Part shown: one piece after another, positions 23,632-32,269 of the stretch
How the letters are laid out: the number at the start of each line of letters is the position of its first letter
How positions within the stretch are numbered: the first letter of the stretch is position 1
Translations under genes and position numbers: made by a program
The notes under the pieces: generated by a model
The model's input: the letters and a program-made list of their open reading frames with translations, nothing else
Database searches by the model: none
What the model was told of the DNA's origin: nothing
Origin: Methylobacterium sp. J-070
GTDB lineage: Bacteria > Pseudomonadota > Alphaproteobacteria > Rhizobiales > Beijerinckiaceae
NCBI RefSeq assembly: GCF_022829385.1
Contig: NZ_JAKSXX010000015.1
Span: 1-34,835 of the forward strand
Length of the DNA: 34,835 nt
Reading direction: 5' to 3'

Positions 23632-25776
23632 ATGTCCCACACGCGCCGCTTCGGCTGTCTCGGCAGCATGATCCTGCCTTCGGCTGTCACGACCGGCCTC
23701 CTCGTGACGTCCCCGGCGCTGGCGCAGCAGGCCATCGCGCTGGACGAGATCAGCGTCACCAGCCCGAGCCCGATCCAGGCGCCGCGACCCGCACCGGCCG
23801 CGGATCCGTCCGTCACGACCGGCATCCTGCCGGTGGCGACCAACACGTTCGCGCCGGTGACCGTGATCACCCAGGAGCAGATCGCCCGCGACCAGCCCCG
23901 GACGCTGGGCGACGCCCTGTTCGACCGGCCGGGCATCTCGGGCACGACCTACGCGCCGGGCGCGGCCTCCCGGCCGATCATCCGCGGCCTCGACAACGCC
24001 CGGGTGCGCATCCAGGAGAACGGCATCGTCAACGGCGGCGTGTCGGACCTCGGCGAGGATCACGCCGTGCCGGTGAACCCGCTGGTCGCCGACCGGATCG
24101 AGGTGATCCGCGGTCCCGCGACCCTGCGCTACGGCTCCGGCGCCATCGGCGGCGTCGTCTCGGCCGACAACAACCGGGTGCCGACCTTCATCCCGGCCAA
24201 CGGCGTGCAGGGACAGGTGACCACCGGCTTTTCCAGCGTCGACAACGGCCGCCTGGGGGCCGCCACGGTGGATGCCGGCGGCGACGGCGTCGCGGTCCAC
24301 GCCGACGGGTTCAAGACCGGCAACGACAGCTACGCGATCCCCGGCGGCATCCAGCGCAATTCCTACACCGAGTCGCAGGGCGGCGCGGTCGGCATCTCGG
24401 CGATCGGCGACCGCGGCTTCATCGGGATCTCGTTCAGCCACTACGACGCGATCTACGCGATCCCCGGCGGGGTGGCCGAGCAGGACCGCACGCGGTTGAC
24501 CCCGAACCAGGACCGGGTCCTGTCCCGGGGCGAGTACCGTCCTCTGGACGGCCCGTTCGAAGTGATCCGCTACTGGGCGGGCTACTCGGTCTACCGCCAT
24601 AACGAGATCGGGATCGGCGCGGACGGGGTCGAGGGCGTCCAGGCGATCTTCAAGAACCGCGAGGCGGAGGGGCGCCTGGAACTCCAGCACGTCCCGGTCT
24701 CCACGGCCTTCGGCACGCTCACCGGCGCCCTCGGCTTCCAGTCGGACCGGCGCGTGATCAACACGCAGCTCGAATCGTTCCTGCCCAAGACCGAGTCCCG
24801 GGCCAACGCGGTCTACCTGTTCGAGGAGCTGGAGCTGCGCCCGGGCACGCGGCTTCAGGCGGCCGGGCGCTACGAGGTCGACCGGCTGTCGAGCACGGCC
24901 GCACAGTTCCCGGTCGGCTATCTGCCCGTTGAGGATCAGGAGCCGGTCCAGTACGCGCGGACCCGCCGCTTCGCCCCGAAGAGCGCCAGCATCGGCGCCC
25001 TGCAGGATCTGCCCTACGGCTTCGTGGCGAGCCTGACCGGCTCCTATGTCGAGCGCGGGCCCACCGGATACGAGCTGTTCTCGCAGGGGCCGCACGATGC
25101 CACCGCGACCTTCGAGATCGGCAACCCGGACCTCAAGAAGGAGCGCGCCCGCACGGTGGAGGCCAGCATCCGCCGGGCGGAGGGTCCGCTGCGCCTCGAC
25201 GCCACCGGCTACTACACGCGCTACACGGGATTCATCTACCGCAACTACACGGGGCTCACCTGCGACGACGATTTCGCCTCCTGCGGAACCGGCACCGACA
25301 ACCGGCAGATCGTCTACCAGCAGCAGAACGCGACCTTCTACGGCGCCGAGATCATCGGCCAGTACGACCTCGTGCCGGTGGGCAGCGGCTTCGCCGGCAT
25401 CGAGGGGCAGTTCGACTTCGTCCGCGCCCAGTTCGACGACGGCACCAACGTGCCGCGGATCCCGCCCTACCGGCTCGGCGGCGGCGTCTACCTGCGGGCC
25501 GATGGCTGGTTCGCGCGGGTGAACCTGCTGCACGCCTTCAGCCACGCCGCGACCGCTTCGTTCGAGACGCCGACACCCGGCTACGACGACCTGCGGGCCG
25601 AGCTGAGCTACACCAAGGCGGTCGATCCTGCGGTCTACGGGGCGAGCGCGATCACCCTCGGGGTGCAGGGCCGGAACCTCCTGAACGACGACATCCGGAA
25701 TTCGACCTCGTTCAAGAAGGACGAGATTCTGCTGCCGGGGCGGACCGTCCGGCTGTTCCTGACGGCGCGCTTCTGA
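23632..25776 (+). CDS. TonB-dependent receptor, ZnuD-like (zinc uptake type)
   Basis: An outer-membrane beta-barrel of 714 residues from ATG 23632 (ATG 23620 adds four residues). Residues 1 to about 33 form a signal peptide ending ALAQQ, followed by a TonB box-like IALDEISVTS. The plug has TLGDALFDRPGIS, RPIIRGLDNARVRIQENG and, notably, the segment DHAVPVNPLVADRIEVIRGPATLRYGSGAIGG, which resembles the ZnuD family plug (there SxDHAVAxDPLLAERIEV). A CDDDFASC stretch (Asp cluster between two Cys) lies in a predicted outer loop around residue 543. The barrel ends in the expected aromatic residue (LTARF). Zinc as substrate is inferred from this resemblance and from the Zur-like site upstream. It converges on the PepSY gene. 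Confidence 0.85.
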   Translation: MSHTRRFGCLGSMILPSAVTTGLLVTSPALAQQAIALDEISVTSPSPIQAPRPAPAADPSVTTGILPVATNTFAPVTVITQEQIARDQPRTLGDALFDRPGISGTTYAPGAASRPIIRGLDNARVRIQENGIVNGGVSDLGEDHAVPVNPLVADRIEVIRGPATLRYGSGAIGGVVSADNNRVPTFIPANGVQGQVTTGFSSVDNGRLGAATVDAGGDGVAVHADGFKTGNDSYAIPGGIQRNSYTESQGGAVGISAIGDRGFIGISFSHYDAIYAIPGGVAEQDRTRLTPNQDRVLSRGEYRPLDGPFEVIRYWAGYSVYRHNEIGIGADGVEGVQAIFKNREAEGRLELQHVPVSTAFGTLTGALGFQSDRRVINTQLESFLPKTESRANAVYLFEELELRPGTRLQAAGRYEVDRLSSTAAQFPVGYLPVEDQEPVQYARTRRFAPKSASIGALQDLPYGFVASLTGSYVERGPTGYELFSQGPHDATATFEIGNPDLKKERARTVEASIRRAEGPLRLDATGYYTRYTGFIYRNYTGLTCDDDFASCGTGTDNRQIVYQQQNATFYGAEIIGQYDLVPVGSGFAGIEGQFDFVRAQFDDGTNVPRIPPYRLGGGVYLRADGWFARVNLLHAFSHAATASFETPTPGYDDLRAELSYTKAVDPAVYGASAITLGVQGRNLLNDDIRNSTSFKKDEILLPGRTVRLFLTARF

Positions 25777-25817
25777 GACGACGCGCCGCGACGCCCCTGC
25801 ATCGGCAACCGGGAGCC

Positions 25818-25839
25818 GTCCGCGGATTTTCAAGCGGAC
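25818..25839. terminator. Hairpin between convergent receptor and PepSY genes
   Basis: GTCCGC (25818-25823) pairs with GCGGAC (25834-25839) around a 10-nt loop that includes TTTT. It covers the PepSY stop codon in a convergent junction. Short stem, no proper T-tract; a weak terminator candidate. Confidence 0.3.
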
Positions 25840-27281
25840 AGGGTCCGGCGCAGCCGCCGCCAGCCGGCCACGAGGCCGGTGAGCGCGATCGCCGCCGCCG
25901 GCAGGTTCAGGAGCCACTGGGCCGCGTCGTGGAGCGGGCGGTTGCCGCTCAGCCCCGGCAGGTCGAGCCGGTGCGGGGCGTCGAACAGCCATCGGCTGAT
26001 CCGGCCCGACCGATCCAGGCGCTGGAGGATCGTGCCGTCCCGGGGATCGACGTGGAGCCACGTCGAGTCCCGGTCCGCGAAGCGCAGCCGCAGCACCGGC
26101 AGCGGCCGCGGATCGGTCCCGTGCGGGTACCAGTACAGGTCGTAGGCGGTCAGGCGCTCCACCTCCTGCAAGGCGCGTCCGGGCAGGGCTTGTCCGGCCG
26201 CCGATGCGATCGTCTCGGCCAAGAGGGGCAGCCTGCCATCCGCGCTGCGTGCCACGGTCCCCGCGTCGGCGACGATCCACCAGGACCCGCCGACGGCCGT
26301 GAAGCGCAGCGTCCGGGTCCCGGGTTCGGCGAAGCCGCTGAGGGCTCCCGCCGCGAGGCCGAGGGCGGCCGGCTCGCCGGCATAGGCGGCGCGGATGTTG
26401 GCGGGCGCGGAGGATGACGAGAACCAGCGGTTCGGATTCATCGAGATCCAGCCGCTAAGGATGAACGCGCCGAGGCCGATCCCACCCGCGAGGCCGAGCA
26501 GGTGGTGCCAGCGGGCGAGCCCGCGATAGGGCGTCACGGCGCCTCCCCGGTAGCGCCGCCGGAGGCGCAGACGCCAGATCCCGATCGCGAGGCCGCTCAG
26601 CGCCCCGAGAGCGGCGAATCCCGACAGCCACAGCAGCACCGTCCGCCATAGCTCGGCCCGGGCCCGCAGCGGCGTGAGGTAGATCCAGTGCGCCACCGAG
26701 CCGACCCAGTTCCAGGTGCGTTCGAACCGCGTGGTGTCGAGGACGATCTCGCCGGTGGGTGCCGACAGGTAGAGCTCGGTCCCCGCGCCGTCGCCGAGGG
26801 CGACCTTCAGGAGGGGGCGGTGCGGGTCGTACCGGGCCGTGACCGTCCATTGGTCGCGCTCGACGCGCTCAACCCGCGCGGTCGGGCGTCCCTCGCCCGC
26901 AAGACGAAGTGCCTGCGCCGGCGTCACCGGACCGAGCCGTTCCCCGGTCCGCGCCGAGACCGTCGCGCGTGTGCCGTCGCGATCGGCGACCCGGTAGACC
27001 GGCTCCCCGCCCCGCATCTCCAGCCCGAAGGCGGCCGGCACGCCCGGGAGGCCGGCCGCCGCCAGGGCATCGTCCGGGGCGACCGCGACCTCGTCCCAGG
27101 CGATCGGGGCGAGGCGGTCCAGGCGCTCATCTTGGGTCAGGGTCGGGAACGGCACGTAGAGCATCACCAGCCCGGAGCCGATCCACAGGGCGAAGAGCAG
27201 CCCCGTGGCGATGCCGGCCCAGCGGTGGAACAGCAGCAGCCACCGGCGGCCGGCCTTGCCGGGCCGGCGCGGCAGCCTCAC
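25830..27281 (-). CDS. PepSY-associated transmembrane protein (putative inner-membrane reductase partner)
   Basis: A 483-residue inner-membrane protein of the PepSY_TM group. Four main hydrophobic segments are visible: about 12-40 (with FHRWAGI), 190-220 (SVAHWIYL followed by WLSGFAALGALSGLAIG), 240-265 (WHHLLGLAGGIGLGAFILSGW) and the end (LNLPAAAIALTGLVAGW). Paired His residues next to the membrane segments could bind haem. In siderophore systems such proteins (for example FpvG- and FoxB-type) reduce or release metal from the ligand at the periplasmic face. The start is GTG at 27279-27281 (or the adjacent GTG at 27284), overlapping the receptor's TGA in a GTGA arrangement, which indicates translational coupling with the upstream receptor. 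Confidence 0.85.
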   Translation of the reverse strand: MRLPRRPGKAGRRWLLLFHRWAGIATGLLFALWIGSGLVMLYVPFPTLTQDERLDRLAPIAWDEVAVAPDDALAAAGLPGVPAAFGLEMRGGEPVYRVADRDGTRATVSARTGERLGPVTPAQALRLAGEGRPTARVERVERDQWTVTARYDPHRPLLKVALGDGAGTELYLSAPTGEIVLDTTRFERTWNWVGSVAHWIYLTPLRARAELWRTVLLWLSGFAALGALSGLAIGIWRLRLRRRYRGGAVTPYRGLARWHHLLGLAGGIGLGAFILSGWISMNPNRWFSSSSAPANIRAAYAGEPAALGLAAGALSGFAEPGTRTLRFTAVGGSWWIVADAGTVARSADGRLPLLAETIASAAGQALPGRALQEVERLTAYDLYWYPHGTDPRPLPVLRLRFADRDSTWLHVDPRDGTILQRLDRSGRISRWLFDAPHRLDLPGLSGNRPLHDAAQWLLNLPAAAIALTGLVAGWRRLRRTLSA

Positions 27282-29473
27282 CACGTCACCGTGTAGGCGA
27301 CCTCGACCGAGCGTGGGCGTCCGAGCAGCCAGTTGGTCCCGACCGCGTTCACCGCGTTGCCGCTGATCGCGTAGACCCGGTCGAACAGGTTGTAGACCCG
27401 CAGCGACAGGCGCGACTCCGCGGTGACCTGATGGTCGAGGACGGCGTTGACGAGGTTGTAGGCCGGCCGCCGCGCCGTATTGCCGAAGTCGCTGTAGACC
27501 CGCCCCACGTTCTGGAGCCCGACCCGGGCGGTCCAGTCGCGCGCGGCATCCCAGGTCAGCCAGAGATTGGCCAGGCGCTCGGGCACGTCGACCGGCTGGT
27601 TGCCGGCATACGACACGGTGGCGCCGTTCACGCTCTGGTCGAACCGGTCGTATTGCGCGTGCAGGAGCGCGAGGTTGCCGTCGAGCCGCCAGGCCGGGGC
27701 GAAGCGCCAGCCCAGGGCCAGCTCCAACCCCTGCGAGGACTGGCTCCCCACCTGCGTGGACAGCGTCGGCTGGCCCGGCACCGCCGAGATCAGGTTGTCC
27801 TTGACGATCCGGTAGCCCGCGACCGTCCATTCCAGGGCACCGTCGAAGGCGAGCCCCTTGGCGCCGATCTCGACTTGGTCGCCGGTGGCGAGCCTGAAGC
27901 CGGCAAGCGACTGGTTCAGGGTGATCAGGCTGTTCACCGGGTCGGTGGCGACGCTGTACTGGGCGTAGAGGGCGCTGTCCGGCGTCGGGTTGTAGACGAC
28001 GCCGAACCGGTACCCGAGGGCGTGGTAGGTCTTCTCGAACTGCGACCCGGTCTGCAGATCCTCCCGGTGCAGCGTCGGCACGTCGAGGCGCACGCCCGTG
28101 AGGAACGAGAGCCGGTCCGAGAGGAGCACCCGGTCCTCGGCGAAGACCGAGGCCTGACTCGTCTGCGTGGCGTAGGCCGGTCGCGCCCGGCCGTTCTGCG
28201 GGAAGAAGCCGGGATCGTAGCCGGTCAGCGGCACGCTGGTGGTCTGGTCGAAATAGAAGTTGTTGGTGTGCCGGAAATCGATGTGATTTACGTCGAATCC
28301 GGCCACGAACTGGTTGGGCAGACCGAAAAGGTCACCGCGGAGTGTCGCGTCGAGCCGGTCCCCGACCTGCTCCTGGCTATGATAGATCTCCAGGTAGTCG
28401 CCCCGGTCCACGAGCCCGGTACCGCGGTTGTAGGAATACTGCTCGACGTCGAGCCAGTGGCGGCGGCTGGTCAGCCGGTAAGCGGTGTTGCGCACCGTGA
28501 TGTCGGCCGAGGGCGACCACTCGGTCTTGAGCTGGGTCCAGTTGTCGGCCCAGGTGATCTTCGCGTCGCGGACGTTGTAGTTGTTGAACCGGATCAGGTC
28601 CGGGATTCGCCCCTCGACCAGCGGCGTGCCCCAATAGCGGGCGGGCTCCTGATAGCCGAGATCGTGGCTCAGGGTGAACGCGAGGTCCGGGCTCGGCTGG
28701 AACAGCAGGGCCGCCGAAACCGCGAGGTTACGGAAATCGCCCTCCGGGCGGATCCAGCCGTCGGCGCGGTTGCCGCTGACGTTGACGCGGTACGCGAAGG
28801 TGTCGCCGAACTCTGCTTGGCCCAGCGCGCCGCCGGAATCGAGGGCGAGCCGCGCCGTGCCGTCCGTGCCCACCACCGCGCGGGCCGCGTTGATCGGCAC
28901 GAAGACCGGTTTCTTCGGCACCACGTTGATGACGCCGCCGATGGCGCCGTCGCCATAGAGCACCGAGGATGGCCCGCGCAGGACCTCGATCCGCTCGACG
29001 TTCCAGGTATCGAAGGGGAAGGTCACCGTGTTGGCGCCGACGTAGAAGCGCGTGCCGTCGTAGAGCTGCTGGATGGAGTTCGGCCCCGCGAAGCCCCGGG
29101 AGGAGAAGGCGCCGTTGCCGTTGCCGGGCGCCGCGATTGTGGTGATGCCGGTGGCGTCCTGGGTGACGGTCTCGGCGATCGTGTCCTGGCCGCGCAGCCG
29201 CGCCGTCTCGCCCGACACGATGTCGAGGCTCGCCGGCGTCTCCAGCGGCGTCAGGCCGAGTCTGCTCGCGGTCCGGTCGCGGGTGCGCAGGTTGAGGCTG
29301 TTCGGGACGGCGCGGTTCGGGTCGCCGCCCTCCCCTTCGACCGAGAGTTGGTCGAGGGTGACGGTCTCTTGCGCGCCCGCGGCGGCTGCGGGGCCGGCGA
29401 TGAGCGCAAGGAGTACGCCGCAGAGCGGGGCGGGCCGGCCGCGGGAGCCGGCATGGAGGTTCGATCGTGACAT
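27278..29473 (-). CDS. TonB-dependent receptor, siderophore/metallophore type
   Basis: An outer-membrane receptor of 731 residues. Signal peptide about 1-34 (ending AGAQ), TonB box TVTLDQLSVEG, then the siderophore-receptor plug: TPASLDIVSGE, TVTQDATGI, FSSRGFAGPNSIQQLYDGTRFY and VERIEVLRGPSSVLYGDGAIGGVINVVPKKP. The barrel ends in VAYTVTW with a terminal aromatic. The plug is of the class that binds ferric siderophores and other metal chelates, not the short BtuB type. It overlaps the PepSY gene by 3 bp. A Zur-like palindrome is 50 bp upstream and a cobalamin riboswitch about 295 nt upstream, both on the right side and orientation to control it. The ribosome site before ATG 29471-29473 is poor. 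The ligand is unknown; a zinc or cobalt chelate or a corrinoid are all possible. Confidence 0.88.
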   Translation of the reverse strand: MSRSNLHAGSRGRPAPLCGVLLALIAGPAAAAGAQETVTLDQLSVEGEGGDPNRAVPNSLNLRTRDRTASRLGLTPLETPASLDIVSGETARLRGQDTIAETVTQDATGITTIAAPGNGNGAFSSRGFAGPNSIQQLYDGTRFYVGANTVTFPFDTWNVERIEVLRGPSSVLYGDGAIGGVINVVPKKPVFVPINAARAVVGTDGTARLALDSGGALGQAEFGDTFAYRVNVSGNRADGWIRPEGDFRNLAVSAALLFQPSPDLAFTLSHDLGYQEPARYWGTPLVEGRIPDLIRFNNYNVRDAKITWADNWTQLKTEWSPSADITVRNTAYRLTSRRHWLDVEQYSYNRGTGLVDRGDYLEIYHSQEQVGDRLDATLRGDLFGLPNQFVAGFDVNHIDFRHTNNFYFDQTTSVPLTGYDPGFFPQNGRARPAYATQTSQASVFAEDRVLLSDRLSFLTGVRLDVPTLHREDLQTGSQFEKTYHALGYRFGVVYNPTPDSALYAQYSVATDPVNSLITLNQSLAGFRLATGDQVEIGAKGLAFDGALEWTVAGYRIVKDNLISAVPGQPTLSTQVGSQSSQGLELALGWRFAPAWRLDGNLALLHAQYDRFDQSVNGATVSYAGNQPVDVPERLANLWLTWDAARDWTARVGLQNVGRVYSDFGNTARRPAYNLVNAVLDHQVTAESRLSLRVYNLFDRVYAISGNAVNAVGTNWLLGRPRSVEVAYTVTW

Positions 29474-29522
29474 GGTTGGCGGAGGTCCATACGCGGCGCA
29501 TGCCGGCCGGCCCGTCTTAGAG

Positions 29523-29540
29523 GTAATGTAATAACATCAC
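29523..29540 (-). promoter_or_regulatory. Zur-like palindromic operator before the metallophore receptor
   Basis: Plus-strand GTAATGTAATAACATCAC is an imperfect dyad (7 of 9 base pairs symmetric) in otherwise very GC-rich DNA. It resembles proteobacterial Zur boxes (ATGTTATAACAT core) and lies 50 bp upstream of the receptor ATG, the position of a core promoter. No other regulator family I know fits better, but this is by eye only. Confidence 0.55.
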
Positions 29541-29767
29541 CAACATTGGATCCTGAGGATGGTCCCGCGCGCGGCGGGGCGCGGCGGCGTCCCTGGAGGA
29601 CGGCGCGGAGCATCGGATCGGTCTGGACGAGGATCGACAACGGTGTTGCGGGCGCGCTTGCTGTGGCACGTCACCGCGAACGAGGCCTTGCCGACCGCGC
29701 TCGCGCACGGCCGTCTCGACACCCGCCAGGACACCCCGCCCGGCGCGTTTCGCGTGTGACCACGGCT
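29541..29767. other. Leader between riboswitch and Zur-like site, no clear gene
   Basis: About 227 bp that would be the 3' part of the riboswitch leader. Three minus-strand frames are partly open; none has a start with a ribosome site plus family resemblance. Some stretches show GC-rich third positions, so a decayed short gene once controlled by the riboswitch is conceivable. No hairpin with a T-run was seen. Confidence 0.35.
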
Positions 29768-29935
29768 GACGGCAGGTCTCCTGGCTCACGGGTCGCCGCC
29801 CTCGCACCGTCTTCCCGGATCTCGCGATCCAGTGACATGGTGGTGAAGGGCTCGCCGCTTACAGTTGCGGGGGCAGCCGCGGCTTCAGGGCAGGCCCCTC
29901 ACCGCGTTCCCTTTTGATCCCCGAGGGGAACCGTC
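29768..29935 (-). ncRNA. Cobalamin (B12) riboswitch
   Basis: Read on the minus strand the element shows, in order: GGTTCCCC with the paired GGGGA, AAAAGGGAA, GCGGTGAGG, the core CTGCCCCCGCAACTGTAAGC, GTCACTGG, CCGGGAAGACGG and the 3' B12 box AGCCAGGAGACCTGCC (29771-29786). Outer ends GACGG and CCGTC can pair as P1. These are the conserved blocks of the AdoCbl-type riboswitch. No attenuator with a U-run follows, so control may be translational or by a distant terminator. The first clear gene downstream on this strand is the siderophore-type TonB receptor, about 295 nt away. Confidence 0.95.
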
Positions 29936-30483
29936 GGACGAAAGCTTGGCTGGACACGCCGGGCGCGTCAAGGGTCGAGAAGCCTCTGCCGGGGCTACGA
30001 ACTCCAATCGACAACCCTGCGCCAGGCTCAATACCGACAATGCGTGCGCGACGTGGCATCGATGGCGGCTGTGGATTTCGGGTTCGCGCCCCGGTGCTGC
30101 GAGATGATCGGGTGGTGCGTTGCGCGTGTCACCGGAGCCCGGAAAACTCCGACTGCGATGACCGCAATCTGGGTCCGTGAACGCATGGCTGGGAAACCGG
30201 TGGGGCGGTGTCAGGATTGCCGCTCGCGTCGGCACCGTGCATAGAATTTGTCCCGATCGCATAATATAATTTGTAGGCGTCACTCTCGAATTTCAGCACA
30301 CATTGCACACATCAGACAAAATATCTGTCTGAATGTATTTCATATTTATACTTCCGCATAGAACTGTCTTATGTCATTGACCTAGATGCATGCCAGACAA
30401 ATGACGTTTTACGCGTTGTAGCAGACCAAAATCGGCCTATAAGTTGGCGCGAGAATGAGCACAGCTTATCGGTAGGATGGTCG
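29936..30483. other. Gap before chemoreceptor, AT-rich in its second half
   Basis: 548 bp without a supported gene. It must contain the promoter of the riboswitch leader (minus) and that of the chemoreceptor (plus). From about 30245 the DNA is strikingly AT-rich compared with the rest of the window and carries the inverted repeat at 30312-30332 and a repeated CAGACAAA word. Confidence 0.5.
30312..30332. repeat. Perfect 7-bp inverted repeat TCAGACA-N7-TGTCTGA
   Basis: TCAGACA (30312-30318) and TGTCTGA (30326-30332) are perfect inverted copies around AAATATC. The word CAGACAAAT recurs at 30394-30402 and TGTCTT at 30365-30370. The site lies 152 bp before the chemoreceptor start and may be an operator or a small hairpin. 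Confidence 0.4.
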
Positions 30484-32193
30484 ATGTCGCGGGAAACGCC
30501 TATCTCGGGCGAAATGTCATTTTTCAGCCTGAGAAAGATGATCTCCGGATCCTTTGTTGCCCTATTTTTACTATCGATGCTGATCGGAATATTTGCGATG
30601 ACCCGTGTCGGGTCAATCAACCGGGCTGCGCAGTCGGTGGTCGGCGAGATCGATGCCGTGGCAAATCTGGGACTCATGAACGAGGTCAGCCAGGAACTCC
30701 GCGCCCTGGATGTTCTGGCCCACGCGGCCCGGGGGAACGACGAGTCCCGGTCCTACGCGGCTCAACTCGAGAAGGCCCAGGACGTGTTCTCGGCCGCCTG
30801 GAGCCGCTATGCGCCGACCGTGTCGGGCCCGGAGGAGCAGGCCCTCGCGCATCGGCTCCGGGACGCGTGGCAGCATTTCCTCGCGCTGGAGAGTGAGGTG
30901 TCGGCTCTCGACCGGGCCGGTGAGCATGCGCTGGCCGACACCGTCATCTTCGGGGCCTTCAGCGCGGACGCGGATGCGTTTCGGAAGGCGGTGCGCGCGG
31001 TCCTCGCCTATCGCCAGGCGCGGGTCGCCGAGGAGACGGCGGCGACCGACGCAGTCGGTCGAACCGCGACGCTGTCAGTGGCAATTGCCTTGGGCGTCGT
31101 GGCGATCCTGACCGCCGTCGTCAGCGGCTTCATCATCCGCAGGGTCGCCACGCCGATCATGACGATGACCAAGGTGATGCGGCGTCTCGCGGAGCGCGAC
31201 GCTGATGTGACGGTCCCCGGGGGCGGCCGCCGGGACGAGATCGGCGCCATGGCCGGGGCCCTGCGGATCTTCCAGGACAACATGCGACGGTCGAAAACCC
31301 TGGAGCAAGAGGCGGCCGAGGCGCGCGTGCAGGCCGAGGAACGGAGCCGCCAGGAGATGGTCGCATTGGCCGGCCGCTTCGAGACGGCCGTGGGCGGGAT
31401 CGTGAATACGCTCGCCACGGCCTCGACGCAGCTGCGCGGGACGGCGCAGTCCATGACGGGCATCGCCAGCGAGACGGCGGTGCAATCCACCGCCGTGGCG
31501 AGCGTCGCCGAGGAGGCCGCGGCCAACGTCAAGATGGTCGCCCAGGCGGCGGGGGATTTGGAGACGTCGGTCCGCGAGGTCGGTCGTCAGGCCGAGGTCT
31601 CGTCCGCGATGGCCAATGGCGTCGCCGGGGAGGCCGCGCAGACGGCCGCCCTGGTGCAGGCGCTGAGCGGCGCGGCGTCCCAGATCGGCGACATCGTCGG
31701 CATCATCTCTGCGCTCGCCAGACAGACCAACCTGCTCGCCCTGAACGCCACGATCGAGGCCGCCCGGGCCGGCGACGCCGGACGCGGCTTTGCCGTGGTG
31801 GCGTCCGAGGTCAAGGCTCTCGCCGCCCAAACCGCCGCGGCCACGGACGACATCGCGCGCCACGTCGCGACGATCCAGGGATCCACCTCCGATGTCGTCA
31901 CGGCCATCGGGGGCATCACCACCCAGATCCGCGACATGAGCGCGGCGGCGGCCTCGATCGCGGCTGCGGTCGAGGAACAGAACGCCGCCACACAGGAGAT
32001 CGCGCACAACATCGCCCAGGCGGCGACCGGGACCGGCGAGGTGACGGCGACGATCAACGGCGTCGCGAGCCGGGCCCAGGAGGGCGGATCCGCCGCCGGC
32101 CAGGTGCTGGACGCGGCCAACGCGCTGTCCGGTCAAGCGGAGCACCTCGGCACCGAGGTGGCACAGTTTCTCCGCACCATCCGGGCCGCTTGA
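30484..32193 (+). CDS. Methyl-accepting chemotaxis protein (4HB-HAMP-MA)
   Basis: A 569-residue inner-membrane chemoreceptor. Transmembrane helices at about 20-41 and 198-219 flank a helical periplasmic ligand-binding region (four-helix-bundle type). HAMP follows (about 220-275), then the cytoplasmic signalling domain; the hairpin tip that contacts CheW/CheA is [47 protein letters not shown]. There is no C-terminal CheR-binding pentapeptide. AGGATGG precedes ATG 30484. The first 40 codons contain TTA, CTA, ATA and AGA, which are rare in this genome, matching the AT-rich DNA upstream. The periplasmic binding protein gene begins 76 bp downstream and could present the ligand. Confidence 0.92.
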   Translation: MSRETPISGEMSFFSLRKMISGSFVALFLLSMLIGIFAMTRVGSINRAAQSVVGEIDAVANLGLMNEVSQELRALDVLAHAARGNDESRSYAAQLEKAQDVFSAAWSRYAPTVSGPEEQALAHRLRDAWQHFLALESEVSALDRAGEHALADTVIFGAFSADADAFRKAVRAVLAYRQARVAEETAATDAVGRTATLSVAIALGVVAILTAVVSGFIIRRVATPIMTMTKVMRRLAERDADVTVPGGGRRDEIGAMAGALRIFQDNMRRSKTLEQEAAEARVQAEERSRQEMVALAGRFETAVGGIVNTLATASTQLRGTAQSMTGIASETAVQSTAVASVAEEAAANVKMVAQAAGDLETSVREVGRQAEVSSAMANGVAGEAAQTAALVQALSGAASQIGDIVGIISALARQTNLLALNATIEAARAGDAGRGFAVVASEVKALAAQTAAATDDIARHVATIQGSTSDVVTAIGGITTQIRDMSAAAASIAAAVEEQNAATQEIAHNIAQAATGTGEVTATINGVASRAQEGGSAAGQVLDAANALSGQAEHLGTEVAQFLRTIRAA

Positions 32194-32269
32194 GACCTCC
32201 TCCGACCATGCCGAGGCCGTCGACGACGGCCGCATTCACCCCACGGATCAGCCGGAGAGGCCCGAGCCC

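Noticed and set aside
23551..26280. 909-residue minus-strand frame across the ZnuD-like receptor
   Set aside because: Antisense shadow of the receptor; no recognisable domain.
26909..29470. 853-residue plus-strand frame across the metallophore receptor
   Set aside because: Antisense shadow; the minus strand encodes a complete TonB receptor and PepSY protein.
29885..30283. 132-residue minus-strand frame upstream of and overlapping the riboswitch
   Set aside because: Covers the conserved riboswitch 5' blocks, has no ribosome site and no family resemblance.
30440..30462. Sigma-54-like sequence TTGGC...TGAGC before the chemoreceptor
   Set aside because: The GG to GC spacing is 11 nt, one more than the 10 required, and the flanking consensus is poor.
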